This document shows, in pieces, positions 18,492-27,146 of a stretch of DNA of 62,210 nt (position 1 is the stretch's first letter; each line of letters starts with the position of its first letter). The stretch is from contig JBGSWL010000023.1 in the NCBI GenBank assembly GCA_041752455.1, forward strand, positions 1 through 62,210. Direction: 5' to 3'. Both the position numbers and the translations under genes were made by a program. The stretch comes from JBGSWL01 sp041752455. Its GTDB lineage: Bacteria; Pseudomonadota; Alphaproteobacteria; Rhizobiales; Rhizobiaceae. A model generated the notes under the pieces. The model did no database searches, was not told the origin of the DNA, and saw only the letters and a list, made by a program, of their open reading frames with translations.

Positions 18492-19028
18492 TCAGAACGG
18501 CTTGACGATGACCAGAATAACCACCGCAATCATCAGCAGCGTCGGCACTTCGTTGAAAAAGCGCCAGTAGCGGGCCGACTTCTCGTTGGAGCCGTTTGCA
18601 AAGCGCCGTCCAGCCGCAGATAAATGACCATGGGCGGCGGTCATTGCAAGGACGCCGGCAAGTTTTGCGAGGAACCATGGTTCCACAAAGTGGTTGCCGG
18701 CATAGGCAAGCCACAGCCCGAGCGCCCAAGAAACCAGCATCGCCGGTGTCATGATAACCCGCAAAAGCCTGCCTTCCATAACCGTGAACGTATCGGACGT
18801 CTCAGAACCATGTACGGCCCCGGCGTGGTACACAAACAAGCGCGGCAGATAGAGCATGCCGGCCATCCAGGCCATCACGGCGATCAGATGGATCGCCTTG
18901 GCCCAGTTGTAGAGATCGGCAGGCGACAAAACGAAAATCGCCGCCACGACGACCAGAAAGCCACCGAGCGCAACCGCAGCGCGCCGCGCTGCAATCTGGC
19001 CCGGCTTCTTGGCCGTTTCCGTGTTCAT
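18492..19028 (-). CDS. hemJ: Protoporphyrinogen oxidase HemJ
   Basis: 178 residues with four predicted membrane helices. KAIHLIAVMAWMAGMLYLPRLFVYH carries the conserved haem-ligand histidines of HemJ, the oxygen-independent enzyme that oxidises protoporphyrinogen IX in bacteria lacking HemY or HemG. The ATG overlaps or abuts the end of hemE (hemE ends at 19028), so both haem genes are translationally linked. The spelling near the C-terminus (WRFFNEVPTLLMIAVVILVIVKPF) is also family-typical. Confidence 0.93.
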   Translation of the reverse strand: MNTETAKKPGQIAARRAAVALGGFLVVVAAIFVLSPADLYNWAKAIHLIAVMAWMAGMLYLPRLFVYHAGAVHGSETSDTFTVMEGRLLRVIMTPAMLVSWALGLWLAYAGNHFVEPWFLAKLAGVLAMTAAHGHLSAAGRRFANGSNEKSARYWRFFNEVPTLLMIAVVILVIVKPF

Positions 19029-20053
19029 CAGATCTCGCCCCGCACGGTCTTCACGAGGAAGCCCATGTCCTCGGGGTCTGCCTCCGGCGTGATGCCGTGG
19101 CCAAGGTTGAACACCAATGGCCCGCCGGACAGCACATCGAGAATGCGCTTGACGCCGTCGCTGATGGCTTGGCGTCCCGCAACCACGCGCAACGGATCCA
19201 TGTTGCCCTGGATCGGGCCTTCCGCCTGCATGGCACGCGCCACGTCGAGCGGCACCGTCCAGTCCAGCGCGATCATGTCGGCACCGGTCTTTTCGCGGTA
19301 GCCGCGGTATTGGTAACCTGCACCCTTAGGAAACGCGATGATCTTTGCGCCCGGTCGGGCGGCACGAACCTTCGCGATCAGTTTGGCAACCGGCCTGACA
19401 CAGCAGATTTCAAACGCGTCTTCGTCGAGAACACCAGCCCAACTGTCGAAGATCTTCACCGCATCGGCCCCTGCATCAAGTTGAGCGACCAGATAAAGCG
19501 CTGACGCTTCGACGAGCACATCGAGCAGCTTTTCCACCATTTTGAGATCGCGATAATACATCAACCGCGACGGCGCCTGATCGCTCGTTCCGTGCCCGGC
19601 GATCATGTAGGTCGCAACTGTCCACGGCGCACCGCAAAAACCGAGCAACGTCGTCTCCGACGGGAGTTCGATCTTCAAACGCCGCAATGTCTCCATCACC
19701 GGTGCCAGATGCGCGACAACACCTTCGATACTCAGATGATCGACCTCATCACCGGCAAGCGGTCGCATGCTCGGGCCTTCGCCCTGCGTGAAGATGACAT
19801 CGCGATCCAGCGCATCCGGAATGACGAGAATATCGGAAAAAAGGATTGCCGCATCAAAACCGAACCGGCGGATCGGCTGAAGCGTTGCTTCGACCGCAAG
19901 TTCCGGCGTGTAGCAGAAATCGAGAAAGTTCTTCGCCTTGGACCGCGTCTCGCGATACTCCGGTAGATACCGGCCAGCTTGTCGCATGACCCAGATCGGC
20001 GGTGGCGACAGCGTTGCGCCATCCATGACACTGATGATGCGCTTTTCGCTCAT
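19028..20053 (-). CDS. hemE: Uroporphyrinogen decarboxylase
   Basis: 341 residues. Signatures PPIWVMRQAGRYLPEYR (N-terminal) and GFCGAPWTVATYMIAGHGT (central) identify HemE, which decarboxylates uroporphyrinogen III to coproporphyrinogen III. It forms a two-gene haem unit with hemJ. In Caulobacter, Rickettsia and Sinorhizobium the chromosomal replication origin lies directly upstream of hemE, so the gap following this start is of special interest. Confidence 0.97.
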   Translation of the reverse strand: MSEKRIISVMDGATLSPPPIWVMRQAGRYLPEYRETRSKAKNFLDFCYTPELAVEATLQPIRRFGFDAAILFSDILVIPDALDRDVIFTQGEGPSMRPLAGDEVDHLSIEGVVAHLAPVMETLRRLKIELPSETTLLGFCGAPWTVATYMIAGHGTSDQAPSRLMYYRDLKMVEKLLDVLVEASALYLVAQLDAGADAVKIFDSWAGVLDEDAFEICCVRPVAKLIAKVRAARPGAKIIAFPKGAGYQYRGYREKTGADMIALDWTVPLDVARAMQAEGPIQGNMDPLRVVAGRQAISDGVKRILDVLSGGPLVFNLGHGITPEADPEDMGFLVKTVRGEI

Positions 20054-20512
20054 ATCCCCGATCCCTTCCTGCCTCTTTAAATCAGTCAGTCAGACTGAAT
20101 CTTTTTGATTCTAATACGAGTCTGTGAACAGCAGGAATAACCACGAGCGCAGTTTTTGACCATGCATCGTCCACAGGAGCGGCCAATTGCACTAACCGAC
20201 CATCTCCACTGTCGATAACGGGGAAAACCATGATTGTCATTTCTCTTCAATCATTTCCTGCAGCGAAACCCGCCGCCTGGTTAGCCCCCCTCTGTGCGCA
20301 ATCTCGTACCGGCTGTGAATTCAACAGCCGCCGCGTGACGGCGGATAAAGCCGCACGCTCAAAAGCCGATCGGGACAGCACGGTGGTTATCATGCCGACC
20401 CGACCCGGACCTCGCCGAAAGACCGTTTTTGTCCACAGGCCCAAAGCCTGACCGGGAACGGTTTTCAACCCGGCCAACCTGCTTGCGCGGACCCCGCTCT
20501 GCCGATAACGAC
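20054..20512. other. Candidate chromosomal replication origin (oriC)
   Basis: A 459-bp non-coding gap between the divergent hemE and maf genes. It holds an AT-rich patch (about 20074-20117) overlapping three GANTC sites (20097, 20107, 20118), and DnaA-box-like 9-mers relative to TTATCCACA: 20429-20437 and 20210-20218 (one mismatch each), 20167-20175, 20340-20348 and 20500-20508 (two mismatches each). The hemE neighbour, the change of gene direction and three parS sites 4-7 kb away all fit an origin. No gene of convincing quality lies here. Confidence 0.8.
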
Positions 20513-21142
20513 ATGCAGATGGAACACGTTTCAGGCAGTAATACTTCGCCGCAAGCGATCATCCTGGCATCGGCCAGCACGGCCCGCGCATCGCTTCTGA
20601 TGTCAGCCGGTGTCGAGTTTCAGACGGATCCGGCGCGCATCGACGAGCGGATGGTCGAGGCATCAATCGGCAAACCGCAACTCGATCCTGCCGATCTCGC
20701 GCTGCTTCTGGCGCAAGCCAAGGCGCTTGACGTGAGCCTGCGCCACCCCGGCCAGTTCGTGGTCGGCGCGGATCAGACCCTCGGCTTTGGTGGTCTCGTC
20801 ATCCATAAGGCCGCCGATATGGAAGAAGCGCGACGCCGGCTTCTCGATTTCTCCGGGAAAAGCCACGAGCTCAACAGCGCCCTTGTGCTGGCCCGCGATG
20901 GCGCGATCGTCTGGGAGCATGTCTCGGTCGCACATATGCATATGCGCGCACTGACACCTCAGTTCATCGGCCGCTATCTTGCCGCCTGCGGCAACGAGGT
21001 CCTGTCGAGCGTCGGCTGTTACCAGATCGAAGGACGCGGCATCCAACTGTTCGAGCGCGTCGATGGCGACCACTTTACAGTGATCGGTCTTCCGATGCTG
21101 CCGTTGTTGGAAGAATTGCGCCGCCTTGGAGCCATTGAATGA
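20513..21142 (+). CDS. maf: Maf-family nucleotide pyrophosphatase
   Basis: 209 residues. IILASASTARASLLMSAGVEF is the N-terminal Maf loop (normally ASxSPRR), and VGADQTL, SGKSHELNSALVL and GCYQIEGRGIQLFERVDGDHFTVIGLP follow. Maf proteins hydrolyse non-canonical or modified nucleoside triphosphates. The start at 20513 was preferred over an in-frame ATG at 20429, because the extra 28 residues lie in the origin gap and are not conserved. First gene of maf-aroE-coaE-dnaQ; its stop overlaps the aroE start. Confidence 0.92.
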   Translation: MQMEHVSGSNTSPQAIILASASTARASLLMSAGVEFQTDPARIDERMVEASIGKPQLDPADLALLLAQAKALDVSLRHPGQFVVGADQTLGFGGLVIHKAADMEEARRRLLDFSGKSHELNSALVLARDGAIVWEHVSVAHMHMRALTPQFIGRYLAACGNEVLSSVGCYQIEGRGIQLFERVDGDHFTVIGLPMLPLLEELRRLGAIE

Positions 21143-21981
21143 TGGCAAAGTCACGCGCTTTTGTCTGCGGGCATCCGATCGCACATTCGAGATCACCGAT
21201 GATTCATGGCCATTGGTTGGCGCTCCATGGCATCGATGGAACATATGAAGCGATTGACGTGTCGCCCGCTGCGTTCTCCGCGTTTTTGTCCGAACTGCAA
21301 GCGGATGGATATGCCGGCGGCAATGTCACCATTCCGCACAAGGAAGCGGCCTTTGCAGCGGTATCAGTCCGCGACGCGGCTGCAGAGGCGATCGGTGCAG
21401 TCAACACACTGTGGTTTGAAGGCGCAAAGCTGGTCGGTGGCAACACCGATGCCTATGGTTTTTCCGCCAATCTCGATGGTGGTGCCCCGCAGTGGCGCTC
21501 GGTGGACCACGCCCTCGTCATCGGCGCTGGCGGCGCAGCCCGTGCCGTGATCCATGCCTTGGCAACAGCCGGGATTGGCCGGATCACCATAGCGAATCGT
21601 ACGCGCGAACGGGCGGAAGACCTCTGTCATCTGGCGCCAACATCAGCTACAGTGATCGAAATGGCGGCAATCGCTCAGATTGTTCCGCATGCGAATCTGG
21701 TCATCAACACCACGTCGCTTGGCATGGATGGCCAAGCCACCCTCAAGATCGACCTGTCGAGGGCACAGCCCGACACCATCGTAGCCGACATTGTCTATGT
21801 CCCGCTGGAAACACCGCTCCTTGCCGAGGCGCGGCAAAACGGCCTGATCGCCGTCGACGGGCTCGGCATGCTCTTGCATCAGGCCGTCCCCGGGTTCGAG
21901 CGCTGGTTCGGTCTCCGGCCAAACGTCACGCCAGACCTTCGTGCCCTGATCGTCGCCGATATCGAGAAGGCGTCACACTGA
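21139..21981 (+). CDS. aroE: Shikimate dehydrogenase
   Basis: 280 residues. The substrate loop is HPIAHSRSPMIHGHW; the catalytic Lys lies in GNVTIPHKEAA, the nucleotide motif is GAGGAARAV, and NRTRERAEDL is the NADP-binding strand. It reduces 3-dehydroshikimate in aromatic amino-acid synthesis. The ATG overlaps the maf stop by 4 bp and its own stop TGA shares its last base with the coaE ATG, so the run is translationally coupled. Confidence 0.95.
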   Translation: MMAKSRAFVCGHPIAHSRSPMIHGHWLALHGIDGTYEAIDVSPAAFSAFLSELQADGYAGGNVTIPHKEAAFAAVSVRDAAAEAIGAVNTLWFEGAKLVGGNTDAYGFSANLDGGAPQWRSVDHALVIGAGGAARAVIHALATAGIGRITIANRTRERAEDLCHLAPTSATVIEMAAIAQIVPHANLVINTTSLGMDGQATLKIDLSRAQPDTIVADIVYVPLETPLLAEARQNGLIAVDGLGMLLHQAVPGFERWFGLRPNVTPDLRALIVADIEKASH

Positions 21982-22607
21982 TGATCCGGCTCGGTCTTAC
22001 CGGTTCAATCGGCATGGGCAAGTCCACGACGGCGGCCATGTTCGCCGCCCGTGGCATACCGGTTCACGATGCCGACAAAGTGGTGCATGACCTCTATGCC
22101 GGAGAGGCTGCGCCGTTGGTGGCAGCGGCATTTCCGGGAACTGTCAGGGATGGCATCGTTGACCGAGCAATCCTGGGCGCCCGCGTCCTTGGCAAACCCG
22201 ACGAGATCGCCCGACTGGAAGCGATCGTCCATCCGCTGGTCCAAGCGGCTGAAAAGACCTTTCTGGACGAGAGCGCTCGCGCGGGCCATCGGCTGGTCGT
22301 GCTCGACATTCCGCTGTTGTTCGAGACGGGCGGCGAAATCCGTGTTGATCGGACGCTGGTGGTCACCGCCCCGGCCGATGTGCAGCGCGACCGTGTCATG
22401 GCGCGGCCCGGCATGACGGAAGAGCGTTTCGCAGCGATCCTTGCCCGGCAAATGCCGGATGCGGAAAAGCGTCGCCGCGCCGACTATCTGATCGATACTT
22501 CGCTTGGCCTTGAATTTGCGGAAGCCAAGGTCGCTGACCTGATCACTGTCCTGACCTCGGAGGCAGACGCGGTCGCTGCCAGGGGACACTCGCAAAGCCG
22601 GGGATGA
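21981..22607 (+). CDS. coaE: Dephospho-CoA kinase
   Basis: 208 residues. P-loop GLTGSIGMGKST at the N-terminus, then HDADKVVHDL and LDIPLLFETGGE, the standard CoaE motifs. It phosphorylates dephospho-CoA in the last step of CoA synthesis. The start is set by the ATG overlapping the aroE stop; the frame is open further upstream inside aroE but that part is antisense-style shadow. Separated by 49 bp from dnaQ. Confidence 0.95.
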   Translation: MIRLGLTGSIGMGKSTTAAMFAARGIPVHDADKVVHDLYAGEAAPLVAAAFPGTVRDGIVDRAILGARVLGKPDEIARLEAIVHPLVQAAEKTFLDESARAGHRLVVLDIPLLFETGGEIRVDRTLVVTAPADVQRDRVMARPGMTEERFAAILARQMPDAEKRRRADYLIDTSLGLEFAEAKVADLITVLTSEADAVAARGHSQSRG

Positions 22608-22656
22608 GTCGTCCCGTCACCTTGCACGCAGGACGTCCGGTTGCGATTGTCTGCCC

Positions 22657-23355
22657 ATGCGCGAAATCATCTTTGACACTGAAACGACCGGGCTCGACAA
22701 CCAGGCCGACCGCATCATCGAAATCGGGGCGGTGGAACTGGAAAATCGTTTCCCGACGGGACGTACTTTTCACGTCTTCCTCGATCCGGAAGGCCGCGCC
22801 GTTCACCCGGAAGCGCTGGCCGTCCATGGTATTTCCAATGAGATGCTCATCGGAAAACCGGCATTCCGGCAGGTCGTTTCAGACTGGTTCGCCTTCACCG
22901 AAGGCGCCAAGCTGGTGGCTCACAATGCGAGCTTTGATGTCGGCTTTTTCAATGCCGAATATGCGCGCATGGGTTTCCCCCCGATCCACCCCGACCGTGT
23001 GATCGACAGCCTGTCGCTCGCCCGCCGCCGCCACCCGATGGGTCCGAACTCGCTCGATGGCCTGTGCAAACGCTACGGCATCGACAACTCGCGTCGTGTT
23101 CACCACGGTGCCCTTCTCGACAGTGAGCTTCTGGCGGAAGTCTATATCGAACTCATCGGCGGCAAGCAGGCTGCACTTGGTCTCGACACCGTTGTCGCAA
23201 CCGGGCGATCCACACAAACCACGGCAGAGCAGGTGGCAGGTCCAGGCCAGAGACCTACGGCCTTGCCGCCACGGTTCAGCGACGAAGAACGCGCACTGCA
23301 TGGAGCGCTGGTGGACGGCCTTGGCGAAGCGGCCATCTGGCGCCGTTACTCCTGA
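22657..23355 (+). CDS. dnaQ: DNA polymerase III epsilon (proofreading) subunit
   Basis: 232 residues. The DEDDh exonuclease motifs are visible: Exo I FDTETTGL (Asp and Glu near residues 6 and 8), Exo II VAHNASFDVGF, Exo III HHGALLDSELLAEVY. It removes misincorporated bases during replication. The C-terminal part after about residue 180 is a low-complexity linker plus a short segment that binds the polymerase alpha subunit. A shared terminator separates it from the convergent secB. Confidence 0.96.
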   Translation: MREIIFDTETTGLDNQADRIIEIGAVELENRFPTGRTFHVFLDPEGRAVHPEALAVHGISNEMLIGKPAFRQVVSDWFAFTEGAKLVAHNASFDVGFFNAEYARMGFPPIHPDRVIDSLSLARRRHPMGPNSLDGLCKRYGIDNSRRVHHGALLDSELLAEVYIELIGGKQAALGLDTVVATGRSTQTTAEQVAGPGQRPTALPPRFSDEERALHGALVDGLGEAAIWRRYS

Positions 23356-23374
23356 AGGTAACCGTCCTGAAACG

Positions 23375-23399
23375 AAAAAGGGCAGCCGCAAGGCTGCCC
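23375..23399 (-). terminator. Terminator of secB (minus strand), shared with dnaQ
   Basis: GGGCAGCC (23380-23387), GCAA loop, GGCTGCCC (23392-23399). On the minus strand the stem is followed by TTTTT (complement of 23375-23379). Confidence 0.8.
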
Positions 23400-23429
23400 G
23401 TTGTCACGTTTACCGGCCTGAAGGTTCGA

Positions 23430-23924
23430 TCAGTTGGTGACCTGAACCTTCTGGCGCGCCTGCTCTTCAACCATGCGCTGCTGGAACATGCGGGCAAAAT
23501 CGATCGGATCGATCATCAGCGGCGGGAAGCCACCATTGCGGGTTGCGTCTGCAACGACCTGACGGGCGAACGGGAACAGGAGGCGCGGGCACTCAATGAA
23601 GACCAGCGGAAGCATGTGCTCCTGCGGAAAGCCTTCAATCCGGAAGACCCCGCCGTAAACCAGCTCGACATTGAACAGCGTCTTGTCCTCATCCTTGGCA
23701 GCGGCGCTGAGGGTCAGGATCACATCATAGTCGCTTTCAGCCAGAGGATTGGCCGACACATTGACATTGATGTTGATCGAAGGCGCTTTGTCACGCGGAC
23801 GAAGCGACAGCGGAGCCCCCGGGCTTTCGAACGAAAGGTCCTTCACATACTGGGTCAGGACGCTCAGCTGCGGCGCTTTGCCATTGCCGACAGCGCCTTC
23901 GTTCGATTTGGTTTCTTCTGCCAT
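23430..23924 (-). CDS. secB: Protein-export chaperone SecB
   Basis: 164 residues. PQLSVLTQYVKDLSFESPGAP is the SecB N-terminal strand (here quoted in part), with VELVYGGVFRI, PLVFIECPRLLFPFARQVVADATRNGGFPP following. It keeps preproteins unfolded and passes them to SecA. I start at 23924 (MAEETKS), since the frame up to 24056 adds unrelated residues. Confidence 0.96.
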   Translation of the reverse strand: MAEETKSNEGAVGNGKAPQLSVLTQYVKDLSFESPGAPLSLRPRDKAPSININVNVSANPLAESDYDVILTLSAAAKDEDKTLFNVELVYGGVFRIEGFPQEHMLPLVFIECPRLLFPFARQVVADATRNGGFPPLMIDPIDFARMFQQRMVEEQARQKVQVTN

Positions 23925-24009
23925 GGAAAGGGCCTCTTGAATGGAATGCAATCGGTGATTTCGCGCTCGCCTAGCATGCACACCTTGGGGTGACAAGCGA
24001 ACAGGCCGC

Positions 24010-24489
24010 TCAGTCTGGCCTGTTCCAAGGGGAGTCGGGGCCCTTTTGGTACTCATCCGTGTCGAGATCGATCACGCGATCACCTTGCGGCCCGCGCTGT
24101 TGTCCAGCAGCACCAGGGGACTTTTGCGAAAAAACCACGATCCGTGATTTGAGAAAGGCCCAGATCCCGTCACGAACCGCCGGAATGAAAAGCAGAAGTC
24201 CGGCCGTGTCCGTCACGAAGCCCGGCGTCAGCAGCAAGACCCCGGCCACCATGATCATCACGCCGTGGATCAGGTCCCGCGCAGGAACGCGGCCCGCGTC
24301 CATATCCGCACGGATCCGCGTCAAGAGCCCGAAGCCCTGCACGCGCAGCAGGATTGATCCGGCAATCGCCGTAATCACGACCAAAGCCAGTGTCGCCAGG
24401 ACCCCGATCTGGCTGCCGACGACCACAAAGGTCGCGATTTCAGCCAAGGGAACCGCCAGCAGCAGGAACGGGATCAAGGTAAGGGGCAT
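24010..24489 (-). CDS. FxsA family membrane protein
   Basis: 159 residues with the FxsA fold: hydrophobic LIPFLLLAVPLAEIATFVVVG, then ATLALVVITAIAGSILLRVQG, a third segment GVMIMVAGVLLLTPGFVTDTAGLLLFIPAVR, and a cytoplasmic tail. FxsA relatives affect phage exclusion in E. coli; the role here is unknown. The gene lies next to secB and timA in many rhizobia. Divergent from timA, 138 bp apart. Confidence 0.85.
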   Translation of the reverse strand: MPLTLIPFLLLAVPLAEIATFVVVGSQIGVLATLALVVITAIAGSILLRVQGFGLLTRIRADMDAGRVPARDLIHGVMIMVAGVLLLTPGFVTDTAGLLLFIPAVRDGIWAFLKSRIVVFSQKSPGAAGQQRGPQGDRVIDLDTDEYQKGPDSPWNRPD

Positions 24490-24627
24490 GTTTGTGTCCG
24501 GTTGATAAAAATGGTCCTCACCATGTAAGCGTTGCGACGCACAGTTTGAATGATCGGGTGCGTAGTTCTATATCAACCCGTACCGCAAGGCCCGGTGGGC
24601 GCCAACACGTGAGGCAAAGACAGACCG

Positions 24628-25338
24628 ATGGACTCCTCCAACATTGTCACCATGATCTTTGTGGTCGCTGCAATTTTTGTGTTTATCCAATTGCGCAACG
24701 TGCTGGGCAAACGCACCGGCAATGAACGCCCACCGATGGATCCGTTGAAGCGGGAGCGCGACACGGTCATCCCCACCGACGACCGGGTGGATGATGGTGA
24801 CAACGTGATCACCCTTCCCGGGCGTGGCGACCGTCCCGACATCTATGGCGAAATCGACCGGTATGCCAAACCCGATACCGAACTCAACAAGGGTTTGCGC
24901 GCCGTCCGCGATGCACTGCCCGACTTTTCACCCAAGCAGTTCATCGAAGGCGCAAAACTTGCCTATGAGATGATCGTGATGGCGTTTGCCGATGGCGACC
25001 GGAAGACCCTCAAGAACCTCTTGTCCAAGGACGTCTACGAGGGGTTCGATGCTGCCTTGACGGAGCGTGAGACCCGCGGTGAAACCGTCCAGACGAATTT
25101 CGTCGGGATCGAGTCTATCCGCATCACCAATGCGCAGGTCCGCGACCGCGAAGCACACCTGACGCTGACAGTCGTCAGCCAGCTCGTTTCGGCCACCCGT
25201 GGCAAGGACGGGCAGATCGTCGACGGCGACCCTGAATCGGTTGGCGAAGTCGAGGACGTCTGGACGTTTGCCCGCGACACACGCTCGCGCGATCCCAATT
25301 GGCGGCTCTACGCCACCGAAGCGGAAGCCGACGCCTGA
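24628..25338 (+). CDS. timA: Tim44/TimA family adaptor protein
   Basis: 236 residues. One N-terminal membrane helix (residues about 5-22: VTMIFVVAAIFVFIQL) followed by a charged linker and a C-terminal Tim44-like domain (FIEGAKLAYEMIVMAFADGDRKTLKNLLSKDVYEGF and a C-terminal VEDVWTFARDTRSRDPNWRLYATE). In alphaproteobacteria such proteins sit in the inner membrane near secretion systems. The run timA-mltA-smr-xre is rightward, with short gaps and overlaps. Confidence 0.88.
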   Translation: MDSSNIVTMIFVVAAIFVFIQLRNVLGKRTGNERPPMDPLKRERDTVIPTDDRVDDGDNVITLPGRGDRPDIYGEIDRYAKPDTELNKGLRAVRDALPDFSPKQFIEGAKLAYEMIVMAFADGDRKTLKNLLSKDVYEGFDAALTERETRGETVQTNFVGIESIRITNAQVRDREAHLTLTVVSQLVSATRGKDGQIVDGDPESVGEVEDVWTFARDTRSRDPNWRLYATEAEADA

Positions 25339-25380
25339 CCGGGTGAAATATTGGAACCGAAGAAGGGCGGGGTCTTGCAG

Positions 25381-26457
25381 ATGTTGGAACCGCTCGACTT
25401 TGCCGCAATCGTCGATTGGGCGACCGATGATCATGGTGCGGCGCTCGCAGCCTTTGCGCGCCATGCCTCGGACCTGCCGCCGGGTGAAACCTATCGGCGC
25501 GGATCGCTGGGTCTGGATCCGGCAAAGCTGCTCGCACTGTCCGGGCAAGCCCGCACACACACTGCGGCAGATGATCCAAAACAGTTCTTCGAAGACCACT
25601 TTGTCCCGTGCCGTGTGACGGTGCCCGGCAAGGTGACGGCTTTCTATGAGCCGGAAATCGCTGCATCGCGGCAAGCCACCGAAAAGTTCCGCACGCCATT
25701 CCTGCGCCGGCCCGCCGACCTGGTGGCTATCGGTGAAACGAATGCTCCACCGGGTTGGGATGCAAGCATCCGTTTTGCCCGGCTTGAAACCGATGGTTCG
25801 CTGGTTCCCTATCATGATCGGGCAGCGATCGAATCTGGCGCCCTTGCCGGACAAGACCTCGAGATTGCTTTTGTCGAGGACCCGGTTGACGCATTTTTCG
25901 CCCACATCCAGGGCGCCACCCGGCTTCGCTTTGCCGACGGGACCATGACGCGGATTACCTATGATGGCAAATCCGGCCACCCGTTTACCGGGATCGGCTC
26001 GGTTCTGATCGCTGCGGGTGCGTTGACCTTGGCCGAGGCCTCGATGCAGGCCATTCGTACCTGGCTCGCGGCCAATCCAGGGGACGCCATGGCGATGATG
26101 CAGCGCAATCGGTCCTACATATTCTTTCGCGAAACCGATGCGGGTGACCCGGCCGATGGTCCGGTCGCCGCCGCCAAGATCCCTCTGACGGCCGGGCGAT
26201 CATTGGCCGTTGATCGTCTGATCCACACTTTTGCAACGCCGGTCTTTGTTGAAGCGCAGAATGTCAACGGTATGCCGTTTCGCCGGTTGATGATTGCGCA
26301 GGAAACCGGAACGGCAATTGTCGGTCCCGCGCGCGGCGATCTGTTCATGGGCTCAGGCGGTGCTGCGGGCGATCTGGCCGGCTACGTCAATTCACCCTGC
26401 ACTTTTGTTGTCCTGGTGCCGCGCACCGATCCGTTGCTGGCGGGCCTGACGCCATGA
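25381..26457 (+). CDS. mltA: Membrane-bound lytic murein transglycosylase A-like
   Basis: 358 residues from the ATG at 25381 (a TTG at 25351 would add 10). Motifs of the MltA barrel/3D domain: VTAFYEPEIAAS, FLRRPADLVAIG, PYHDRAAIESGALAG, the catalytic-type FFAHIQGATRLRFADGT, YDGKSGHPFTGIGSVL, and the C-terminal RGDLFMGSGGAAGDLAGYVN. The family cleaves peptidoglycan to 1,6-anhydro sugars. Neither start yields a convincing signal peptide. The stop overlaps the next gene by 4 bp. Confidence 0.88.
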   Translation: MLEPLDFAAIVDWATDDHGAALAAFARHASDLPPGETYRRGSLGLDPAKLLALSGQARTHTAADDPKQFFEDHFVPCRVTVPGKVTAFYEPEIAASRQATEKFRTPFLRRPADLVAIGETNAPPGWDASIRFARLETDGSLVPYHDRAAIESGALAGQDLEIAFVEDPVDAFFAHIQGATRLRFADGTMTRITYDGKSGHPFTGIGSVLIAAGALTLAEASMQAIRTWLAANPGDAMAMMQRNRSYIFFRETDAGDPADGPVAAAKIPLTAGRSLAVDRLIHTFATPVFVEAQNVNGMPFRRLMIAQETGTAIVGPARGDLFMGSGGAAGDLAGYVNSPCTFVVLVPRTDPLLAGLTP

Positions 26458-27146
26458 AGCGCAAGACCCGGCGCAACCATGAGGCCCATCTGGCGCCTGA
26501 CGACCGGGTCCTTTGGAACCGCGTCACCCGGACAGTGCCCCCCCTGCCGCATGTGTCGCGCGAGTTGGAAAACGAAGCCGAATGGCGCCAGTGGCTGGCC
26601 GAAGCATTCCCGGACCATGCCGAAACATCCGACAAGGCGACGCTGATGGCCGGTACCGCACATCCGGGTGCAACCACGCCGCCGGTTGTCGCATCAGAAC
26701 CCGTGCCGGCGCCCACTCCGGGCATGTCAAAGCCGATCCCGCCGGTGCCCGGTGCACGAAAAGCCCCTCCCGGTCCCGGCCCGCTCGACGATCCGGCCTG
26801 GCGAAAGCTGGCGCGGGGCCGCGTTCCGATCGATGCCTCGATCGATCTGCATCACCTCAATCAGGATGAAGCCTTCCACCGTCTGCACGCATTTCTCGTC
26901 CAGGCCCGGGCGCGCGGTTGCCGCCATGTCTTGGTGATCACCGGCAAAGGGTCAGCCCCGACGAGCGACGGGGTGTTGCGACGGATGCTTCCGGTCTGGG
27001 TTGCGATGATGCCATTTTCGCACATCGTCGGGGCGTTGCGGCCAGCAGGGCGCGGACATGGCGGCGACGGCGCCTTCTACCTGCGCCTGCGCAAGACTGA
27101 CGAGAAGCGCTTGTCCGTAACTCTCGCGCAGAGAGGCCGGTTGTGA
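26454..27146 (+). CDS. Smr (MutS2 C-terminal-like) domain protein
   Basis: 230 residues. An unstructured, proline-rich middle (about 75-115) separates a charged N-terminus from a C-terminal Smr domain with IDLHHLNQDEAFHRLHAFLV and VLVITGKG, ending LRPAGRGHGGDGAFYLRLRK. Smr domains are DNA or RNA nucleases; the cellular role of the rhizobial protein is unknown. It overlaps mltA at the start and xre at the end, so the three are translationally coupled. Confidence 0.88.
   Translation: MKRKTRRNHEAHLAPDDRVLWNRVTRTVPPLPHVSRELENEAEWRQWLAEAFPDHAETSDKATLMAGTAHPGATTPPVVASEPVPAPTPGMSKPIPPVPGARKAPPGPGPLDDPAWRKLARGRVPIDASIDLHHLNQDEAFHRLHAFLVQARARGCRHVLVITGKGSAPTSDGVLRRMLPVWVAMMPFSHIVGALRPAGRGHGGDGAFYLRLRKTDEKRLSVTLAQRGRL

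Noticed and set aside
20230..20451. 73-codon frame within the origin gap
   Set aside because: Overlaps DnaA-box-like sites, poor composition and no RBS; non-coding origin is the better reading.
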